Positions 19,851 through 34,915 are shown, counted from the stretch's first letter. The stretch: DNA of 64,000 nucleotides from Luteibacter yeojuensis (GCF_000964085.1 NZ_JZRB01000003.1:124001-188000); one strand, 5' to 3'. Notes: generated by a model not told the origin, from the letters alone. Program-made: numbers and translations.

Positions 19851-20536
19851 CTTGTCCTCCCGAGCAGGAACTCCGCCAGCGCGAAATCCGCGGGCGTGGT
19901 GACCTTGATATTGTCTTCCGCGCCCTCGACCAGCAGCGGCTTGCCGCCTGCCCGCTCGATAGCCATGGCCTCGTCGCTGACGACGATACCGGCCCCGGCG
20001 GCAAGGCGGAGTGCACGCGCCAGCGCTTCGCGCCGGAACATCTGTGGGGTGAACGCCCGCCACCGGCCGTCGCGCGGCTCGGTGCCGGCGCTGTGCCCAT
20101 CGGCGTCGGCGCGCTTCAACGTATCGCGCAGCGGCGCGCCCAAAATACCGCCCTCGCCCTGCCCCGCCAGCGTCACCAGCCGCGTGATGTCATCGGCGCG
20201 CACGCAGGGGCGTGCCGCGTCATGCACCAGCACGAACGCAGCGGCCGCGACGGAGGCCGGCAAGGCCTCGATGCCGGCCAGCACGGAATGGCTGCGCTCG
20301 CTGCCGCCCACGGTGGTGAGCAGCGGCTTGCCGTTGACGTGGTCCACGGCGGCGAAGTGCGTATCGTCCGCCGCGATGACCACCATGAGCCCAGCCACCA
20401 GCGGGTGCATGGCCAGGCGTTCGAGTGTGTGGTCCAGCAGTGGCCGGCCGGCCACGTGCTGGTATTGCTTCGGCCGGTCGCCGCCGGCCCGGACGCCCTT
20501 GCCGGCGGCCGGTATCACGCACCACAACGCGTCCAT
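19847..20536 (-). CDS. ispD: IspD, MEP cytidylyltransferase
   Basis: Transfers CMP from CTP to methylerythritol 4-phosphate. The 229-aa protein has the nucleotide-binding loop [28 protein letters not shown], and the DEAMAIE and [11 protein letters not shown] motifs. Its start codon overlaps the ftsB stop by one base. CTP synthase is encoded upstream in the same series. Confidence 0.97.
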   Translation of the reverse strand: MDALWCVIPAAGKGVRAGGDRPKQYQHVAGRPLLDHTLERLAMHPLVAGLMVVIAADDTHFAAVDHVNGKPLLTTVGGSERSHSVLAGIEALPASVAAAAFVLVHDAARPCVRADDITRLVTLAGQGEGGILGAPLRDTLKRADADGHSAGTEPRDGRWRAFTPQMFRREALARALRLAAGAGIVVSDEAMAIERAGGKPLLVEGAEDNIKVTTPADFALAEFLLGRTR

Positions 20537-20880
20537 TACTGGCCGCCGGCGGTCACGGGCGGCGGAGGCGGCGGCGCGCTGGTCGCGGCCCCCGGCTCCA
20601 CCACCTGGTAGAAGGTCTCGCCCGGCTTGATCAGGCCCAGCTCCTGGCGCGCGCGCGCTTCGGTGGCCTGCTCGCCATGCTTGAGGTCTTCCACGTCCGC
20701 CGCCAGCGCCTCGTTGCGCTTCTGCAGGCCCGCGTTCTCGTCGGTCTGTTTCTTGACCGAGACGCGCAGCGAATCGACCTCGGCCATGCCCCCACCGCCG
20801 ACCCACAGCTTCAGCTGCAGCGCGATGAGGATGACGACCAGGACGAGCCCGACCCAGCGCAGGAGTGCCGCGTTGCTCAC
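20536..20880 (-). CDS. ftsB: FtsB, divisome coiled-coil protein
   Basis: Bitopic cell-division protein that joins FtsL and FtsQ and helps activate FtsWI. The 114-aa protein has a short cytoplasmic N-terminus, one membrane helix (about 9-27), and a periplasmic coiled coil (about 33-75) ending in ARQELGLIKPGETFYQV, the family signature. The C-terminus is a Pro-rich tail. The order eno-ftsB-ispD-ispF is conserved. Confidence 0.93.
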   Translation of the reverse strand: MSNAALLRWVGLVLVVILIALQLKLWVGGGGMAEVDSLRVSVKKQTDENAGLQKRNEALAADVEDLKHGEQATEARARQELGLIKPGETFYQVVEPGAATSAPPPPPPVTAGGQ

Positions 20881-20889
20881 GGTGCCTCT

Positions 20890-22585
<1,696 letters not shown>

Positions 22586-22590
22586 GCGCG

Positions 22591-26155
<3,565 letters not shown>

Positions 26156-26156
26156 T

Positions 26157-26200
26157 GTAGGAGCGCGCTTGCGCGCGATCGCGCGCAAGCGCGCTCCTAC
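26157..26200. repeat. 44-bp perfect palindromic REP pair
   Basis: Two 22-base REP copies with the GTAGGAGCGCGCTTGCG head meet without a spacer, making a perfect 44-bp palindrome. It starts two bases after the aminopeptidase stop and lies upstream of parE on the same strand. It can extrude as a cruciform or fold as a very stable RNA hairpin; no T run follows. Confidence 0.88.
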
Positions 26201-26298
26201 AAGAGCCTGTCTCGTTCGTTGATACAGCGACCTGCGAGACTTGACCGCCCCGACCCGCTCACCCATCCTGCCCGGCTATCGAAACGACCCACCGCCTG

Positions 26299-28188
26299 AT
26301 GAATACTCGTTACAACGCCTCAGACATCGAAGTCCTCAGCGGCCTTGACCCGGTCAAGCGCCGGCCCGGCATGTACACCGACACCTCGCGCCCGAACCAC
26401 CTGGCGCAGGAGGTCATCGACAACTCGGTGGATGAAGCCCTCGCCGGCCACGCCAAGGCCATCGATGTCACCGTCTTCAACGACGGCTCGGTGGAGGTGA
26501 CGGACGATGGCCGCGGCATGCCGGTCGACATCCACCCCGAGGAAAAGGTGCCGGGCGTCGAGCTCATCCTCACGCGCCTGCATGCCGGCGGCAAGTTCTC
26601 GAACAAGAACTACGCCTTCTCCGGCGGCCTGCACGGCGTGGGCGTCTCGGTGGTGAATGCGCTCTCCACCCGCGTGGATGTCACCATCCGCCGCGAGGGG
26701 CAGGAGTTCCGCATGAGCTTCGCCGACGGCGACCGCGCCAGCGAGCTCGAGGTCATCGGCAGCGTGCCGAAGAAGAAGACCGGCACCACGCTGCGTTTCT
26801 GGCCCGACCCGAAATACTTCGATTCCCCGCGCATCCTCGTTTCCAAGCTCAAGCACCTGCTGCGCGCCAAGGCCGTGCTGTGCGCGGGCCTCACGGTGCG
26901 CCTGCACGACGAAGCCGCTGGCGAAACCACCGAGTGGTACTTCGAGGATGGCCTGCAGGATTACCTGCGCGCCGAGCTGCAGGGCGCCGAGGCCTTGCCG
27001 GCCGATCTCTTCGTCAAGCATTTCGCCCGCGAGACCGATACGGTCGACGTCGCGTTGTGCTGGCTGCCCGAGGGCGAGCTGGTGCAGGAAAGCTACGTGA
27101 ACCTCATCCCCACCGCGCAGGGCGGCACGCACGTGAATGGCCTGCGTTCGGGCCTCACCAACGCCATCCGTGAGTTCTGCGACCTGCGCAACCTGCTGCC
27201 GCGCGGCGTCAAGCTCGCGCCGGAGGACGTGTGGGAGCGCCTCGCCTTCGTGCTCAGCATCAAGCTGCAGGATGCCCAGTTCGCCGGGCAGACCAAGGAG
27301 CGCCTGTCGTCGCGCAACGCGGCCGGCGTGGTGGAAGGCGTGGTGCACGATGCCTTCAGCTTGTGGCTGAACCAGCACGTCGACCTTGGCGAGAAGATCG
27401 CCCAGCTCGCCATCGAGCGCGCCAGCGCGCGCCTCAAGGCGGCCAAGCAGGTGGTGCGCAAGAAGATCACCCAGGGCCCCGCCCTGCCCGGCAAGCTCGC
27501 CGACTGCGCGGCCACCGACCTCACCCGCACCGAACTCTTCCTCGTCGAGGGCGATTCGGCGGGCGGCTCGGCCAAGCAGGCGCGCGACAAGGATTTCCAG
27601 GCCATCCTGCCGCTGCGCGGCAAGATCCTCAACACGTGGGAAGTGGAATCCACCGCCGTGCTCGCGTCGCAGGAAGTGCACGACCTCGCCGTGGCCATCG
27701 GCTGCGACCCGGGCAAGGACGATCTCTCCGGCCTGCGCTACGGCAAGGTGGTGATCCTGGCCGATGCCGACTCCGACGGGCTGCACATCGCCACGCTGCT
27801 GTCGGCGTTGTTCCTGCGCCACTTCCCCGCGCTGGTGCAGCAGGGGCATGTCTTCGTCGCCATGCCGCCGCTGTTCCGCGTCGACGTGGGCAAGCAGGTC
27901 TTCTATTGCCTCGACGAGGAAGAAAAGCGCCTCATGCTCGAGAAGGTGGAGCGCGAGAAAATGAAGGGCGCCGTCTCGGTCACCCGGTTCAAGGGCCTGG
28001 GCGAGATGAACCCCGCGCAGCTGCGCGAATCCACCATCCACCCCGATACGCGCCGACTGGTGCAGCTCACGGTCGATACCGAAGACGGCACGCAGAAGCT
28101 CATGGACATGCTGCTGGCGAAGAAGCGCGCCAGCGACCGCAAACAGTGGCTCGAGGAAAAGGGCGACCTGGCCACCCTCGAGGTCTGA
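26299..28188 (+). CDS. parE: ParE, DNA topoisomerase IV subunit B
   Basis: ATPase subunit of topoisomerase IV, which decatenates daughter chromosomes together with ParC. 629 aa, matching E. coli (630). Visible: the GHKL ATP site (EVIDNSVDEALAGH, DDGRGMPVD, GGLHGVGVSVVNAL), the transducer domain, and the TOPRIM region (LVEGDSAGGSAK, DADSDGLH). The DADSDG form, rather than DADVDG of GyrB, supports ParE. parC is not in this window. Confidence 0.96.
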   Translation: MNTRYNASDIEVLSGLDPVKRRPGMYTDTSRPNHLAQEVIDNSVDEALAGHAKAIDVTVFNDGSVEVTDDGRGMPVDIHPEEKVPGVELILTRLHAGGKFSNKNYAFSGGLHGVGVSVVNALSTRVDVTIRREGQEFRMSFADGDRASELEVIGSVPKKKTGTTLRFWPDPKYFDSPRILVSKLKHLLRAKAVLCAGLTVRLHDEAAGETTEWYFEDGLQDYLRAELQGAEALPADLFVKHFARETDTVDVALCWLPEGELVQESYVNLIPTAQGGTHVNGLRSGLTNAIREFCDLRNLLPRGVKLAPEDVWERLAFVLSIKLQDAQFAGQTKERLSSRNAAGVVEGVVHDAFSLWLNQHVDLGEKIAQLAIERASARLKAAKQVVRKKITQGPALPGKLADCAATDLTRTELFLVEGDSAGGSAKQARDKDFQAILPLRGKILNTWEVESTAVLASQEVHDLAVAIGCDPGKDDLSGLRYGKVVILADADSDGLHIATLLSALFLRHFPALVQQGHVFVAMPPLFRVDVGKQVFYCLDEEEKRLMLEKVEREKMKGAVSVTRFKGLGEMNPAQLRESTIHPDTRRLVQLTVDTEDGTQKLMDMLLAKKRASDRKQWLEEKGDLATLEV

Positions 28189-28196
28189 TAAAAAAA

Positions 28197-28262
28197 GTAG
28201 GAGCCCACCCTGTGGGCGACAGCTCTTCGCGAGGAGCTGTCGCCCACAGGGTGGGCTCCTAC
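28197..28262. repeat. 66-bp inverted REP pair between parE and pgi
   Basis: Perfect 29-bp arms (28197-28225 and 28234-28262) with an 8-base loop, made of two copies with the GTAGGAGCCCACCCTGTGGG head. An A run precedes it and ATTTTT follows, so it can act as a terminator for both convergent genes. It starts 9 bp after the parE stop. Confidence 0.9.
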
Positions 28263-28276
28263 ATTTTTACGGCTGC

Positions 28277-29911
28277 CTAGCGGCGGTCGCGGATCGCTTC
28301 GATCAGGCCGCGCGTGGCCGCGTCGAACTGGCCGATGTCACCGGCATCCTTGTCGTTGGCCAGCGAGGGGTAGATCTGCTTGGCAATCGTCTTGCCCAGT
28401 TCCACGCCCCACTGGTCGAACGCGTTGATGCCCCACAGGTGGCCGAGCATGAACACCTTGTGCTCGTACAGCGCGATGAGCGCGCCGAGCGAGTGCGGCG
28501 TAAGCGAATCGAGCATGAACACGGTGCTTGGGCGGTCGCCCTTGAACGTGCGCTGCGCGGCGAGCGCGCGGCGTTGCTCTTCCGTGCCCGTCTTCGCTTC
28601 GGCCAGCGCCTCGTCGAAGGTCTTGCCCAGCGACAGGGCCGCGGCCTGCGCCAGCAGGTTCGAGGTGAGCACGTCCTGGTTCTCGCGCAGCGGGTGCGCC
28701 GGCTTCACCAGGCCGATGAACTCGAGCGGCACGGTGTCGGTACCCTGGTGCAGCGCCTGGAAATACGCGTGCTGGGCGTTGGTGCCGATGCTGCCCCACA
28801 CCACCGGCACGGTGGAGCCCGCCACTTCCTTGCCCGTGGTCGGGTGCACGTGCTTGCCGAGCGATTCCATCTCCAGCTGCTGCAGGTACGACGGCAGGTC
28901 GGCCAGCGAATCGACGTAGGGCACCACGGCACGGCTGCTGCGGCCCAGGATGTTGCGGTTCCACAGCTCGGCGATGGCCGTCAGCACCGGCACGTTGTCC
29001 TGCCACTTCACGGTGCGGAAATGATCGTCGGCCTCGGCGGCGCCGGCGAGCAGTTCGCGGAAACCCTGCATGCCGATCGCGAAAGCGATGGACGCACCCA
29101 CCGCCGACCACAGCGAAAACCGCCCGCCGACCCAGTCCCACATGGGCAGCACCTGCGAGGCACCCCACTTGTTCACGGCCTCGACATTCGAGCTGACCGC
29201 GATGAAGTGCTTCGAGGTCTTCGTCTGGTCGCCGCCGTTGGCCTTCAGGATCCAGTCGCGGAACACACCGCCGTTGAGCAGCGTTTCCTGCGTGTTGAAG
29301 CTCTTGGATACCAGGATGACCAGCGTGTGCGCCGGGTCGAGCTTGCGCATCAGGTCGTACGCCGCCTGGCCATCGACGTTGGTGAGGAAGTGGCTGTTGA
29401 TGCCCTTGACGTGGAACTGCTCCAGCGCGTGGACGGCAAGGCGCGGGCCGAGGTCGGAACCGCCGATGCCGATGTTCACCACGTCGGTGACGCGGCCGAT
29501 GAGGCCAACGGATTCGCCCTCGCCACGATGCACCGCGCTGACCAGCTTCTCCATCTTGTCGAGTGCATCGGCCACTTCCCTGCGCACGTCGGCCGGCGCC
29601 GCGGGGTGGCGCGACGCGCCACCACGCAGGGCGGTGTGCAGCACCGCACGGTCCTCGGACGTGTTGATGTGCTTGCCCTCGAACATCGCATCGCGCGCGG
29701 CTTCCCAGCCGGTGCTTTCGATGAACGCGCCCACGGCATCGAGCGCCGCGACGTCGAGCTTCTGGCGCGTGATGTCGAGCAGGATGGGACCTACACGGCG
29801 GCGGAAGCGCTCATTGCGCGATGCGTCGTTGACCAGGCTGCGTAGATGGGTGCCGGCAAGGCGGCTGGCGTGCTCTTCGAACGAAGGCAGGGGGACGTAC
29901 GTTGAATCCAT
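28277..29911 (-). CDS. pgi: Glucose-6-phosphate isomerase
   Basis: Interconverts glucose 6-phosphate and fructose 6-phosphate. 544 aa (E. coli 549). Signatures: GIGGSDLGPR, VSKSFNTQET, the catalytic His region VVWGSIGTNAQHAYFQ, and the catalytic Lys in GVELGKTIAKQ. The start at 29911 (MDSTYVPLPSF) is preferred to the upstream ATG at 29962, which adds residues with no family similarity. No close operon partner. Confidence 0.97.
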   Translation of the reverse strand: MDSTYVPLPSFEEHASRLAGTHLRSLVNDASRNERFRRRVGPILLDITRQKLDVAALDAVGAFIESTGWEAARDAMFEGKHINTSEDRAVLHTALRGGASRHPAAPADVRREVADALDKMEKLVSAVHRGEGESVGLIGRVTDVVNIGIGGSDLGPRLAVHALEQFHVKGINSHFLTNVDGQAAYDLMRKLDPAHTLVILVSKSFNTQETLLNGGVFRDWILKANGGDQTKTSKHFIAVSSNVEAVNKWGASQVLPMWDWVGGRFSLWSAVGASIAFAIGMQGFRELLAGAAEADDHFRTVKWQDNVPVLTAIAELWNRNILGRSSRAVVPYVDSLADLPSYLQQLEMESLGKHVHPTTGKEVAGSTVPVVWGSIGTNAQHAYFQALHQGTDTVPLEFIGLVKPAHPLRENQDVLTSNLLAQAAALSLGKTFDEALAEAKTGTEEQRRALAAQRTFKGDRPSTVFMLDSLTPHSLGALIALYEHKVFMLGHLWGINAFDQWGVELGKTIAKQIYPSLANDKDAGDIGQFDAATRGLIEAIRDRR

Positions 29912-30038
29912 GGCTTCCACTTGGCTGCGACGGAGGGAAGCCCCGATAGTACCGCAGTGCAATGTGGTCGGATTGTATTAACTGACAGCGCGGGGGCTGG
30001 CCTTTGGTCGCATCGCACAAACCCACGGAGCGGCGGTC

Positions 30039-30147
30039 GTGGGAGCGCGCTTGCGCGCGAAAAGCCAACAGGGCGATGAAGCGCCGTGCTTCATCGGCCT
30101 GCGGTTGGGGCTTGTGGGGAGGGTATCGCGCGCAAGCGCGCTCCCAC
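30039..30147. repeat. REP-like inverted pair upstream of pgi
   Basis: Identical inverted 22-base copies with the GTGGGAGCGCGCTTGCG head (30039-30060 and 30126-30147) are separated by 65 bp. They lie between panD and pgi, which are both leftward: this is one of only two pairs here not between convergent genes. It ends 18 bp from the panD stop. Confidence 0.85.
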
Positions 30148-30165
30148 AGGGTGAAGCAGGGGGCC

Positions 30166-30546
30166 TCAGGCCGCCTGCTTCGGGATCGAATGGTTCGTGT
30201 GGGTGATGCGGTTGCTGGCGTCGACGTAGACCAGGTCGGGCTGGTACTTCGCCATTTCGGCCTCGGAGAGGCCAACGAAGGCCGCGATGATGACCAGGTC
30301 GCCGGTGGACACGCGCCGCGCGGCGCTACCGTTCACGGAGATGATGCCCGAGCCCTCTTCCGCACGCAGCGCGTACGTGACGAAGCGTTCGCCGTTGTTG
30401 ATGTTCCAGGCATGGATCTGCTCGTACTCGCGGATACCCGCGGCATCGAGGAGGTTGCCGTCGATGGCGATGGAACCTTCGTAGTTCAGCTCGGCGTGAG
30501 TCACCGTGGCACGGTGGATCTTGCACTTGAGCATGTTGAGGTGCAT
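30166..30546 (-). CDS. panD: Aspartate 1-decarboxylase
   Basis: Pyruvoyl enzyme that makes beta-alanine for pantothenate. The 126-aa pro-enzyme has the self-cleavage site Gly-Ser in NYEGSIAID (about residues 24-25); the Ser becomes the pyruvoyl group. [19 protein letters not shown] matches the family start. It is downstream of panC by about 140 bp on the same strand. Confidence 0.96.
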   Translation of the reverse strand: MHLNMLKCKIHRATVTHAELNYEGSIAIDGNLLDAAGIREYEQIHAWNINNGERFVTYALRAEEGSGIISVNGSAARRVSTGDLVIIAAFVGLSEAEMAKYQPDLVYVDASNRITHTNHSIPKQAA

Positions 30547-30688
30547 GGCGGTCTCTACAGGTGTGGCGGTTACAAAAACGCCCATTCTAACGGAGGGTGG
30601 CCCTGGCCGTCGCGAAGGGGCTTCCTCGGTTCGAGGCGCTTTATGGGGGAGCCGGGCCGGAAACGCAAGTGCCCGTTTGTGAAGACGT

Positions 30689-31534
30689 TTAGTCGAAAGG
30701 CAGGTTATCGATGAGGCGCGTGGCGCCCAGCCGGGCGGCGACCAGCGCCACGAGGCCCTCGCGCTCGTCCGTGGCCGGCTCGGCCAGGTCGTCGGCCCGG
30801 CGGATGGCGACGTAATCCGGCGTGAAACCGGCGCGCTCCAGGCGGGCCCTGGCGGCCGTTTCCAGCGCCTGCCAGTTATGCCCCTGGCGAAAAAGATCAC
30901 GCATTTGCGTAAGCGTGGCGTAGATCTGCGGAGCCCGCTGGCGCTCGGCCGGCGACAGGTACTGGTTGCGCGAACTCTTGGCCAGCCCATCGTCGTCGCG
31001 CAGCGTGGGGCCGGACATGATCTTCACCGGCAGGGAGAGGTCGCGGACCATCCGCTCGATGACCTTCAGCTGCTGGAAATCCTTTTGGCCGAAAACGGCG
31101 AAATCCGGCTGCACGAGGTGGAAGAGCTTGGACACCACCGTGGCCACGCCGTCGAAGTGGCCGGCGCGGTGGGCGCCTTCCAGCGTATCGGTCACCACGG
31201 GCACGTGGACACTGACGCTGGCGGCGGGGCCGAAGGGGTACATGGTGGCCACCTCCGGCGCGAACAGCACGTCGCAGCCGGCTTCGGCCAGGCCCACCTG
31301 GTCCTGGGCCAGGGTGCGCGGGTACCGCTCGAAATCCTCGCCCGGGCCGAATTGGGTGGGGTTGACGAACACCGAGGCCACCACGCGGTCGGCGCGGGCG
31401 CGGGCCAGCTTCAACAGCGAATGGTGGCCCTCGTGGAGGTTACCCATGGTGGGCACGAAGCCCACCACCTGGCCGGCGGTGCGCCAGCCACGGATGGTGG
31501 CGCGGAGCGCGGCGGCATCGGTCACGGTCTGCAT
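30689..31534 (-). CDS. panC: Pantothenate synthetase
   Basis: ATP-dependent joining of pantoate and beta-alanine. 281 aa, normal length. Signatures: [16 protein letters not shown] (HIGH-like ATP site), [18 protein letters not shown] and the KSSRNQYLS loop. Start at 31534 (MQTVTD); the open frame upstream overlaps panB. It follows panB by 10 bp. Confidence 0.97.
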   Translation of the reverse strand: MQTVTDAAALRATIRGWRTAGQVVGFVPTMGNLHEGHHSLLKLARARADRVVASVFVNPTQFGPGEDFERYPRTLAQDQVGLAEAGCDVLFAPEVATMYPFGPAASVSVHVPVVTDTLEGAHRAGHFDGVATVVSKLFHLVQPDFAVFGQKDFQQLKVIERMVRDLSLPVKIMSGPTLRDDDGLAKSSRNQYLSPAERQRAPQIYATLTQMRDLFRQGHNWQALETAARARLERAGFTPDYVAIRRADDLAEPATDEREGLVALVAARLGATRLIDNLPFD

Positions 31535-31544
31535 GGCGGGCCCT

Positions 31545-32372
31545 TTAGCTGAAGCTGTGTTCCGGGCCCGGGAACGCCCCGGCCCGTACGTCGTCCGCGT
31601 ACGCGCGGATAGCCGAGGGAATGGAACCCTGCCCGGCGAGGAAATCCTTGGAAAACTTCGGCCGCTTGCCCGGGGTGAGCCCGAGCATGTCGTACACCAC
31701 CAGCACCTGGCCGTCGCAACCCACGCCCGCGCCGATGCCGATGACGGGGATGGTAAGCGCCTGCGTGATGCGCGCGGCCAGGGCCGAGGGCACGCACTCG
31801 AGGACGAGGAGATCGGCACCGGCGGCCTCGACCGCCTGCGCATCCGCGAACAGCTTTTCGGCGGCCGCGTCGGTCTTGCCCTGCACCTTGTAGCCACCGA
31901 ACTTGTTCACCGACTGCGGGGTGAGGCCCAGGTGGCCGCACACGGGGATGTCGCGTTCGGCCAGCGCCGCGATGACCTCGCAGATGCGGCCGGCGCCTTC
32001 GATCTTGACCATGGCGGCGCCGCCCTCGGCGACAAGGCGCGTGGCCGCGGCCATGGCGGCGGGCACGTCGCGGTCGCTCATGAATGGCAGGTCGGCCACG
32101 AGCAGCGTGGCGGCCAGCCCACGGGCCACCGCGGCGGTGTGGTAGACCATGTCGTCGACTGTGACCGGCAGCGTGCTCGACCTGCCCTGCACCACCATGC
32201 CCAGGGAATCGCCGACCAGGGCGACATCCACCCCGGCCGTTTCCAGTTGCGCGGCGAAACTCGCGTCGTAGGCGGTGAGCATCACGATCTTCCGGCCCTC
32301 GGCTTTCATCGCCCCCAGGCCCGGCACGGTCACCGGCTTGCGCGCCGGCGCGCTCGTTGTTTCCACGTACAC
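31545..32372 (-). CDS. panB: Ketopantoate hydroxymethyltransferase
   Basis: Transfers a hydroxymethyl group from methylene-THF to alpha-ketoisovalerate, the first pantothenate step. 275 aa. Signatures: [10 protein letters not shown], the Mg site [17 protein letters not shown] and [18 protein letters not shown]. It leads the panB-panC-panD run; a folate gene, folK, lies just upstream, and folate supplies the one-carbon donor. Confidence 0.97.
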   Translation of the reverse strand: MYVETTSAPARKPVTVPGLGAMKAEGRKIVMLTAYDASFAAQLETAGVDVALVGDSLGMVVQGRSSTLPVTVDDMVYHTAAVARGLAATLLVADLPFMSDRDVPAAMAAATRLVAEGGAAMVKIEGAGRICEVIAALAERDIPVCGHLGLTPQSVNKFGGYKVQGKTDAAAEKLFADAQAVEAAGADLLVLECVPSALAARITQALTIPVIGIGAGVGCDGQVLVVYDMLGLTPGKRPKFSKDFLAGQGSIPSAIRAYADDVRAGAFPGPEHSFS

Positions 32373-32441
32373 GCTCTTGTCGCCTCGTTGGATGAATCCG
32401 GAATTGTCCGCCTGATCGTGCGCCGGCTCAAGGAACCCGCG

Positions 32442-32927
32442 TCACGCAAGCGGCAAGCATTCAGCCGCGTCCACGGCGGCCAGCAGGTCGCCCACCCGGC
32501 CCTGGCCCGGCAGAACCGTTTCGGCCGCGATATCCGCCAGTGGCAGCAGCACGAAGGCGCGCTCGGCGATGCGGGGGTGCGGCACGGTCAGCCGGTCGTC
32601 GTGCAACGTCGCGTCGCCGTAGGCGAGCAGGTCGAGGTCCAGGGTGCGCGGGCCCCACCGCTCGCCGTCGCGTACACGGCCAAAGGCGCGCTCCGTGGCC
32701 AGGAGCGCGTCGAGCAAGGCATGGGCGCCCAGGGTGGTCGCCACCGCGATGGCCGCATTGATGAACTCGGGCTGCGCCGTATTGCCCCACGGCGGCGTGC
32801 GGTAGAACCGCGAGCGCGCCAGCACGCGGATGCCCGGCATGGCATCCAGGGCGGCGATGGCCGCCTCGAGGCGGGGCCGCACGTCACCCAGGTTGCCCCC
32901 CAGGCCGATCAGGGCGGTGACGCTCAC
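32442..32927 (-). CDS. folK: FolK, HPPK pyrophosphokinase
   Basis: Pyrophosphorylates 6-hydroxymethyl-7,8-dihydropterin in folate synthesis. 161 aa, close to E. coli (159). Signatures: LIGLGGNLGD, RFYRTPPWG and RWGPRTLDLDLL. Its start overlaps the pcnB stop (ATGA); the pcnB-folK-panB order is widely conserved in gammaproteobacteria. Confidence 0.96.
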   Translation of the reverse strand: MSVTALIGLGGNLGDVRPRLEAAIAALDAMPGIRVLARSRFYRTPPWGNTAQPEFINAAIAVATTLGAHALLDALLATERAFGRVRDGERWGPRTLDLDLLAYGDATLHDDRLTVPHPRIAERAFVLLPLADIAAETVLPGQGRVGDLLAAVDAAECLPLA

Positions 32928-34255
32928 GAACCGCCCGAATCGCCTTTGCCCCGGGTGGGCTTGCGACGGCGGCGGCGCTTGCGGGCCGGTGCCGTGGCCG
33001 CGACGGTGCTGCCGTCGTGAGCTGGCACGCCACCGCCGCCCAGCGCGGCCGCCAGCATTTCAGGCGGCAACTGCTGGGCGTGCGCCCACCACTCGCCCAG
33101 CTCGCGCATGCGCTCGGATTCGTGGGCGCGCAGCAACAGGAAATCGAAGGCGGCCCGGAACCGCGGGTGCGACATGAGGCGGAACACGCGCTTGCGGTGG
33201 ATCTGTTCGAAGCGTGGCTGCAGTGCCCAGATCTCCTCCATGGTGAACGTGAAGCGGCGCGGGATGGCCACGCGCTGGCACTGCTCGCCCACCACATGCA
33301 CGGCGGCCCGCTGCCAGGCCTCGTTCATGTCGAGGCCCTGCGCCATCCAGCCGTGGGCCTGGTCGCGGACCTCGCCCCATAGCAGCACGGCGTAGAGGAA
33401 GGCCGGCGTGACCGACTTGCCCTCGGCGATGCGGGCATCGGTATTGGCGAGGCCCTGCTCCACCAGCGCGCGCAGCGCGGTGTCGCCGCGCTCCAGCGCC
33501 CGGGCGGTGGCCGGGAAGAGGAACTCGAGCAGGCCACAGGCTTCGAGCATCTTGAAGCTCTTCAGGCCATGGCCGGCCAGGAACAGCTTCAGCGACTCGT
33601 CGAACAGGCGGGCCGGCGAGGCTTCGGTCAGCAGGTGACCCAGCTTCTTGAACGGCGCCGAGGCCGAGGTATCGATGGTGAAGCCGAGCTTGGCCGCGAG
33701 GCGTGCCGCGCGGAGCATGCGGACCGGATCCTCGCGGTAGCGCTGCTCCGGGTCGCCGATAAGGCGCATGGTGCGGTCGTCGAGGTCCTGCATGCCGCCG
33801 ACATAATCACGGACGCTGAAATCGGCGATGTCGTAATAAAGCGCATTGACGCGGAAATCGCGGCGCACCGCGTCTTCCTCGATGGTTCCCCAGATATTGT
33901 CCCGGACAATGCGGCCGTCGACGATGTGGCGGTCGCCCTCGCCCGCGGCACCCTCTTCACCGGTGCCACGGAACGTGGCCACTTCGATGATCTCGGGGCC
34001 GAATACCACGTGGGCCAGGCGGAAGCGGCGGCCAATAAGCCGGCAATTGCGGAAAAGGCCCTTCACTTCCTCCGGCGTGGCATTGGTGGCCACGTCGAAA
34101 TCCTTGGGGTGCCCGCCCAGCAGCAGGTCGCGCACGGCGCCGCCCACCAGGTACGCGGCGAACCCGGCGTCGTGCAGGCGGTAAAGCACGCGCAGGGCGG
34201 CTTTGCTGATGTTCTTGCGGGAAATGGAATGTGCTTCGCGGGGGATGATGCGCAT
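32924..34255 (-). CDS. pcnB: Poly(A) polymerase I
   Basis: Adds 3' poly(A) tails that promote RNA decay and control plasmid copy number in E. coli. The 443-aa protein has the class II nucleotidyltransferase core (LVGGAVRDLLLGGHPKDFDVATNA is split over residues about 34-57, with the DFD carboxylates), RRFRLAHV, and a very basic C-terminal tail (RKRRRRRK). The start at 34255 (MRIIPREAH) is favoured by family alignment and CAGGG upstream; the frame is open to 34393. Confidence 0.93.
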   Translation of the reverse strand: MRIIPREAHSISRKNISKAALRVLYRLHDAGFAAYLVGGAVRDLLLGGHPKDFDVATNATPEEVKGLFRNCRLIGRRFRLAHVVFGPEIIEVATFRGTGEEGAAGEGDRHIVDGRIVRDNIWGTIEEDAVRRDFRVNALYYDIADFSVRDYVGGMQDLDDRTMRLIGDPEQRYREDPVRMLRAARLAAKLGFTIDTSASAPFKKLGHLLTEASPARLFDESLKLFLAGHGLKSFKMLEACGLLEFLFPATARALERGDTALRALVEQGLANTDARIAEGKSVTPAFLYAVLLWGEVRDQAHGWMAQGLDMNEAWQRAAVHVVGEQCQRVAIPRRFTFTMEEIWALQPRFEQIHRKRVFRLMSHPRFRAAFDFLLLRAHESERMRELGEWWAHAQQLPPEMLAAALGGGGVPAHDGSTVAATAPARKRRRRRKPTRGKGDSGGS

Positions 34256-34417
34256 GCCCTGCGGAACGTCATTCCTTGTGTCGGAATTCAAGCGTTGGTG
34301 TCCTGGCGGGCGCCATGGCGCCCGGTCACGTGGCTGCCCCCACCGGCGGCCGGTGTCGGGATGAACGGGCCAAATGTAACGAATTAGACCCAATCCGACG
34401 AGCAGGCCCCAAAAGCG

Positions 34418-34445
34418 TTGCCAGCGGGCGGAATTTGGATATACT
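34418..34445 (+). promoter_or_regulatory. Sigma-70 promoter of tRNA-Glu
   Basis: TTGCCA (34418-34423), a 16-bp spacer and TATACT (34440-34445). Transcription would start near 34452, about 22 bases before the tRNA. Confidence 0.75.
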
Positions 34446-34473
34446 AGCGCGCTTCGTATGTTTCGTACGACAC

Positions 34474-34549
34474 GCTCCCTTCGTCTAGTGGTCTAGGACA
34501 CGGCCCTCTCAAGGCTGGAACACGAGTTCGAACCTCGTAGGGAGCGCCA
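34474..34549 (+). tRNA. tRNA-Glu(CUC)
   Basis: 76 nt with encoded CCA. Acceptor GCTCCCT/AGGGAGC; anticodon arm CGGCC-CTCTCAA-GGCTG reads CUC. The gap to fdxA is only 29 bp, so fdxA may be read from the same promoter. Confidence 0.93.
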
Positions 34550-34578
34550 CTTTCCCCCTCCGGCGCCGAACCGTTCGC

Positions 34579-34902
34579 ATGACCTTTGTCGTCACCGACA
34601 ACTGCATCAAGTGCAAGTACACGGATTGCGTCGAGGTCTGCCCCGTGGATGCCTTCCACGAGGGCCCCAACTTCCTGGTGATCAATCCGGACGAGTGCAT
34701 CGACTGCACCCTCTGCGAGCCGGAGTGCCCCATCAACGCCATCTACCCCGAGGACGACGTCCCCGCCGGGCAGGAGCAGTTCGTGGCGCTCAATGCTGAC
34801 CTGTCGAAAGACTGGCCAGTGATCACCGAGCGGAAGGATGGTATGCCCGATGCCAAGGATTGGGAAAACAAGCCCAACAAGATCGACTTGCTCCAGCGTT
34901 GA
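34579..34902 (+). CDS. fdxA: Seven-iron ferredoxin FdxA
   Basis: Small electron carrier with one [3Fe-4S] and one [4Fe-4S] cluster. The 107-aa protein has cysteines C9, C12, C17, C21 and C40, C43, C46, C50 in the [14 protein letters not shown] and [12 protein letters not shown] motifs, plus the long C-terminal extension typical of FdxA. No strong ribosome site is visible upstream. It ends in a clear terminator. Confidence 0.95.
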   Translation: MTFVVTDNCIKCKYTDCVEVCPVDAFHEGPNFLVINPDECIDCTLCEPECPINAIYPEDDVPAGQEQFVALNADLSKDWPVITERKDGMPDAKDWENKPNKIDLLQR

Positions 34903-34915
34903 GCAGGTAAAGCAA

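Noticed and set aside
26157-28262. Repeated palindromes considered as a CRISPR array
   Set aside because: The copies are dispersed kilobases apart, paired as inverted repeats and not separated by regular spacers; no cas gene is present.
34509-34742. A 77-codon minus-strand frame ending [12 protein letters not shown]
   Set aside because: Its end is antisense of tRNA-Glu and the rest is antisense of fdxA; it is not a gene.
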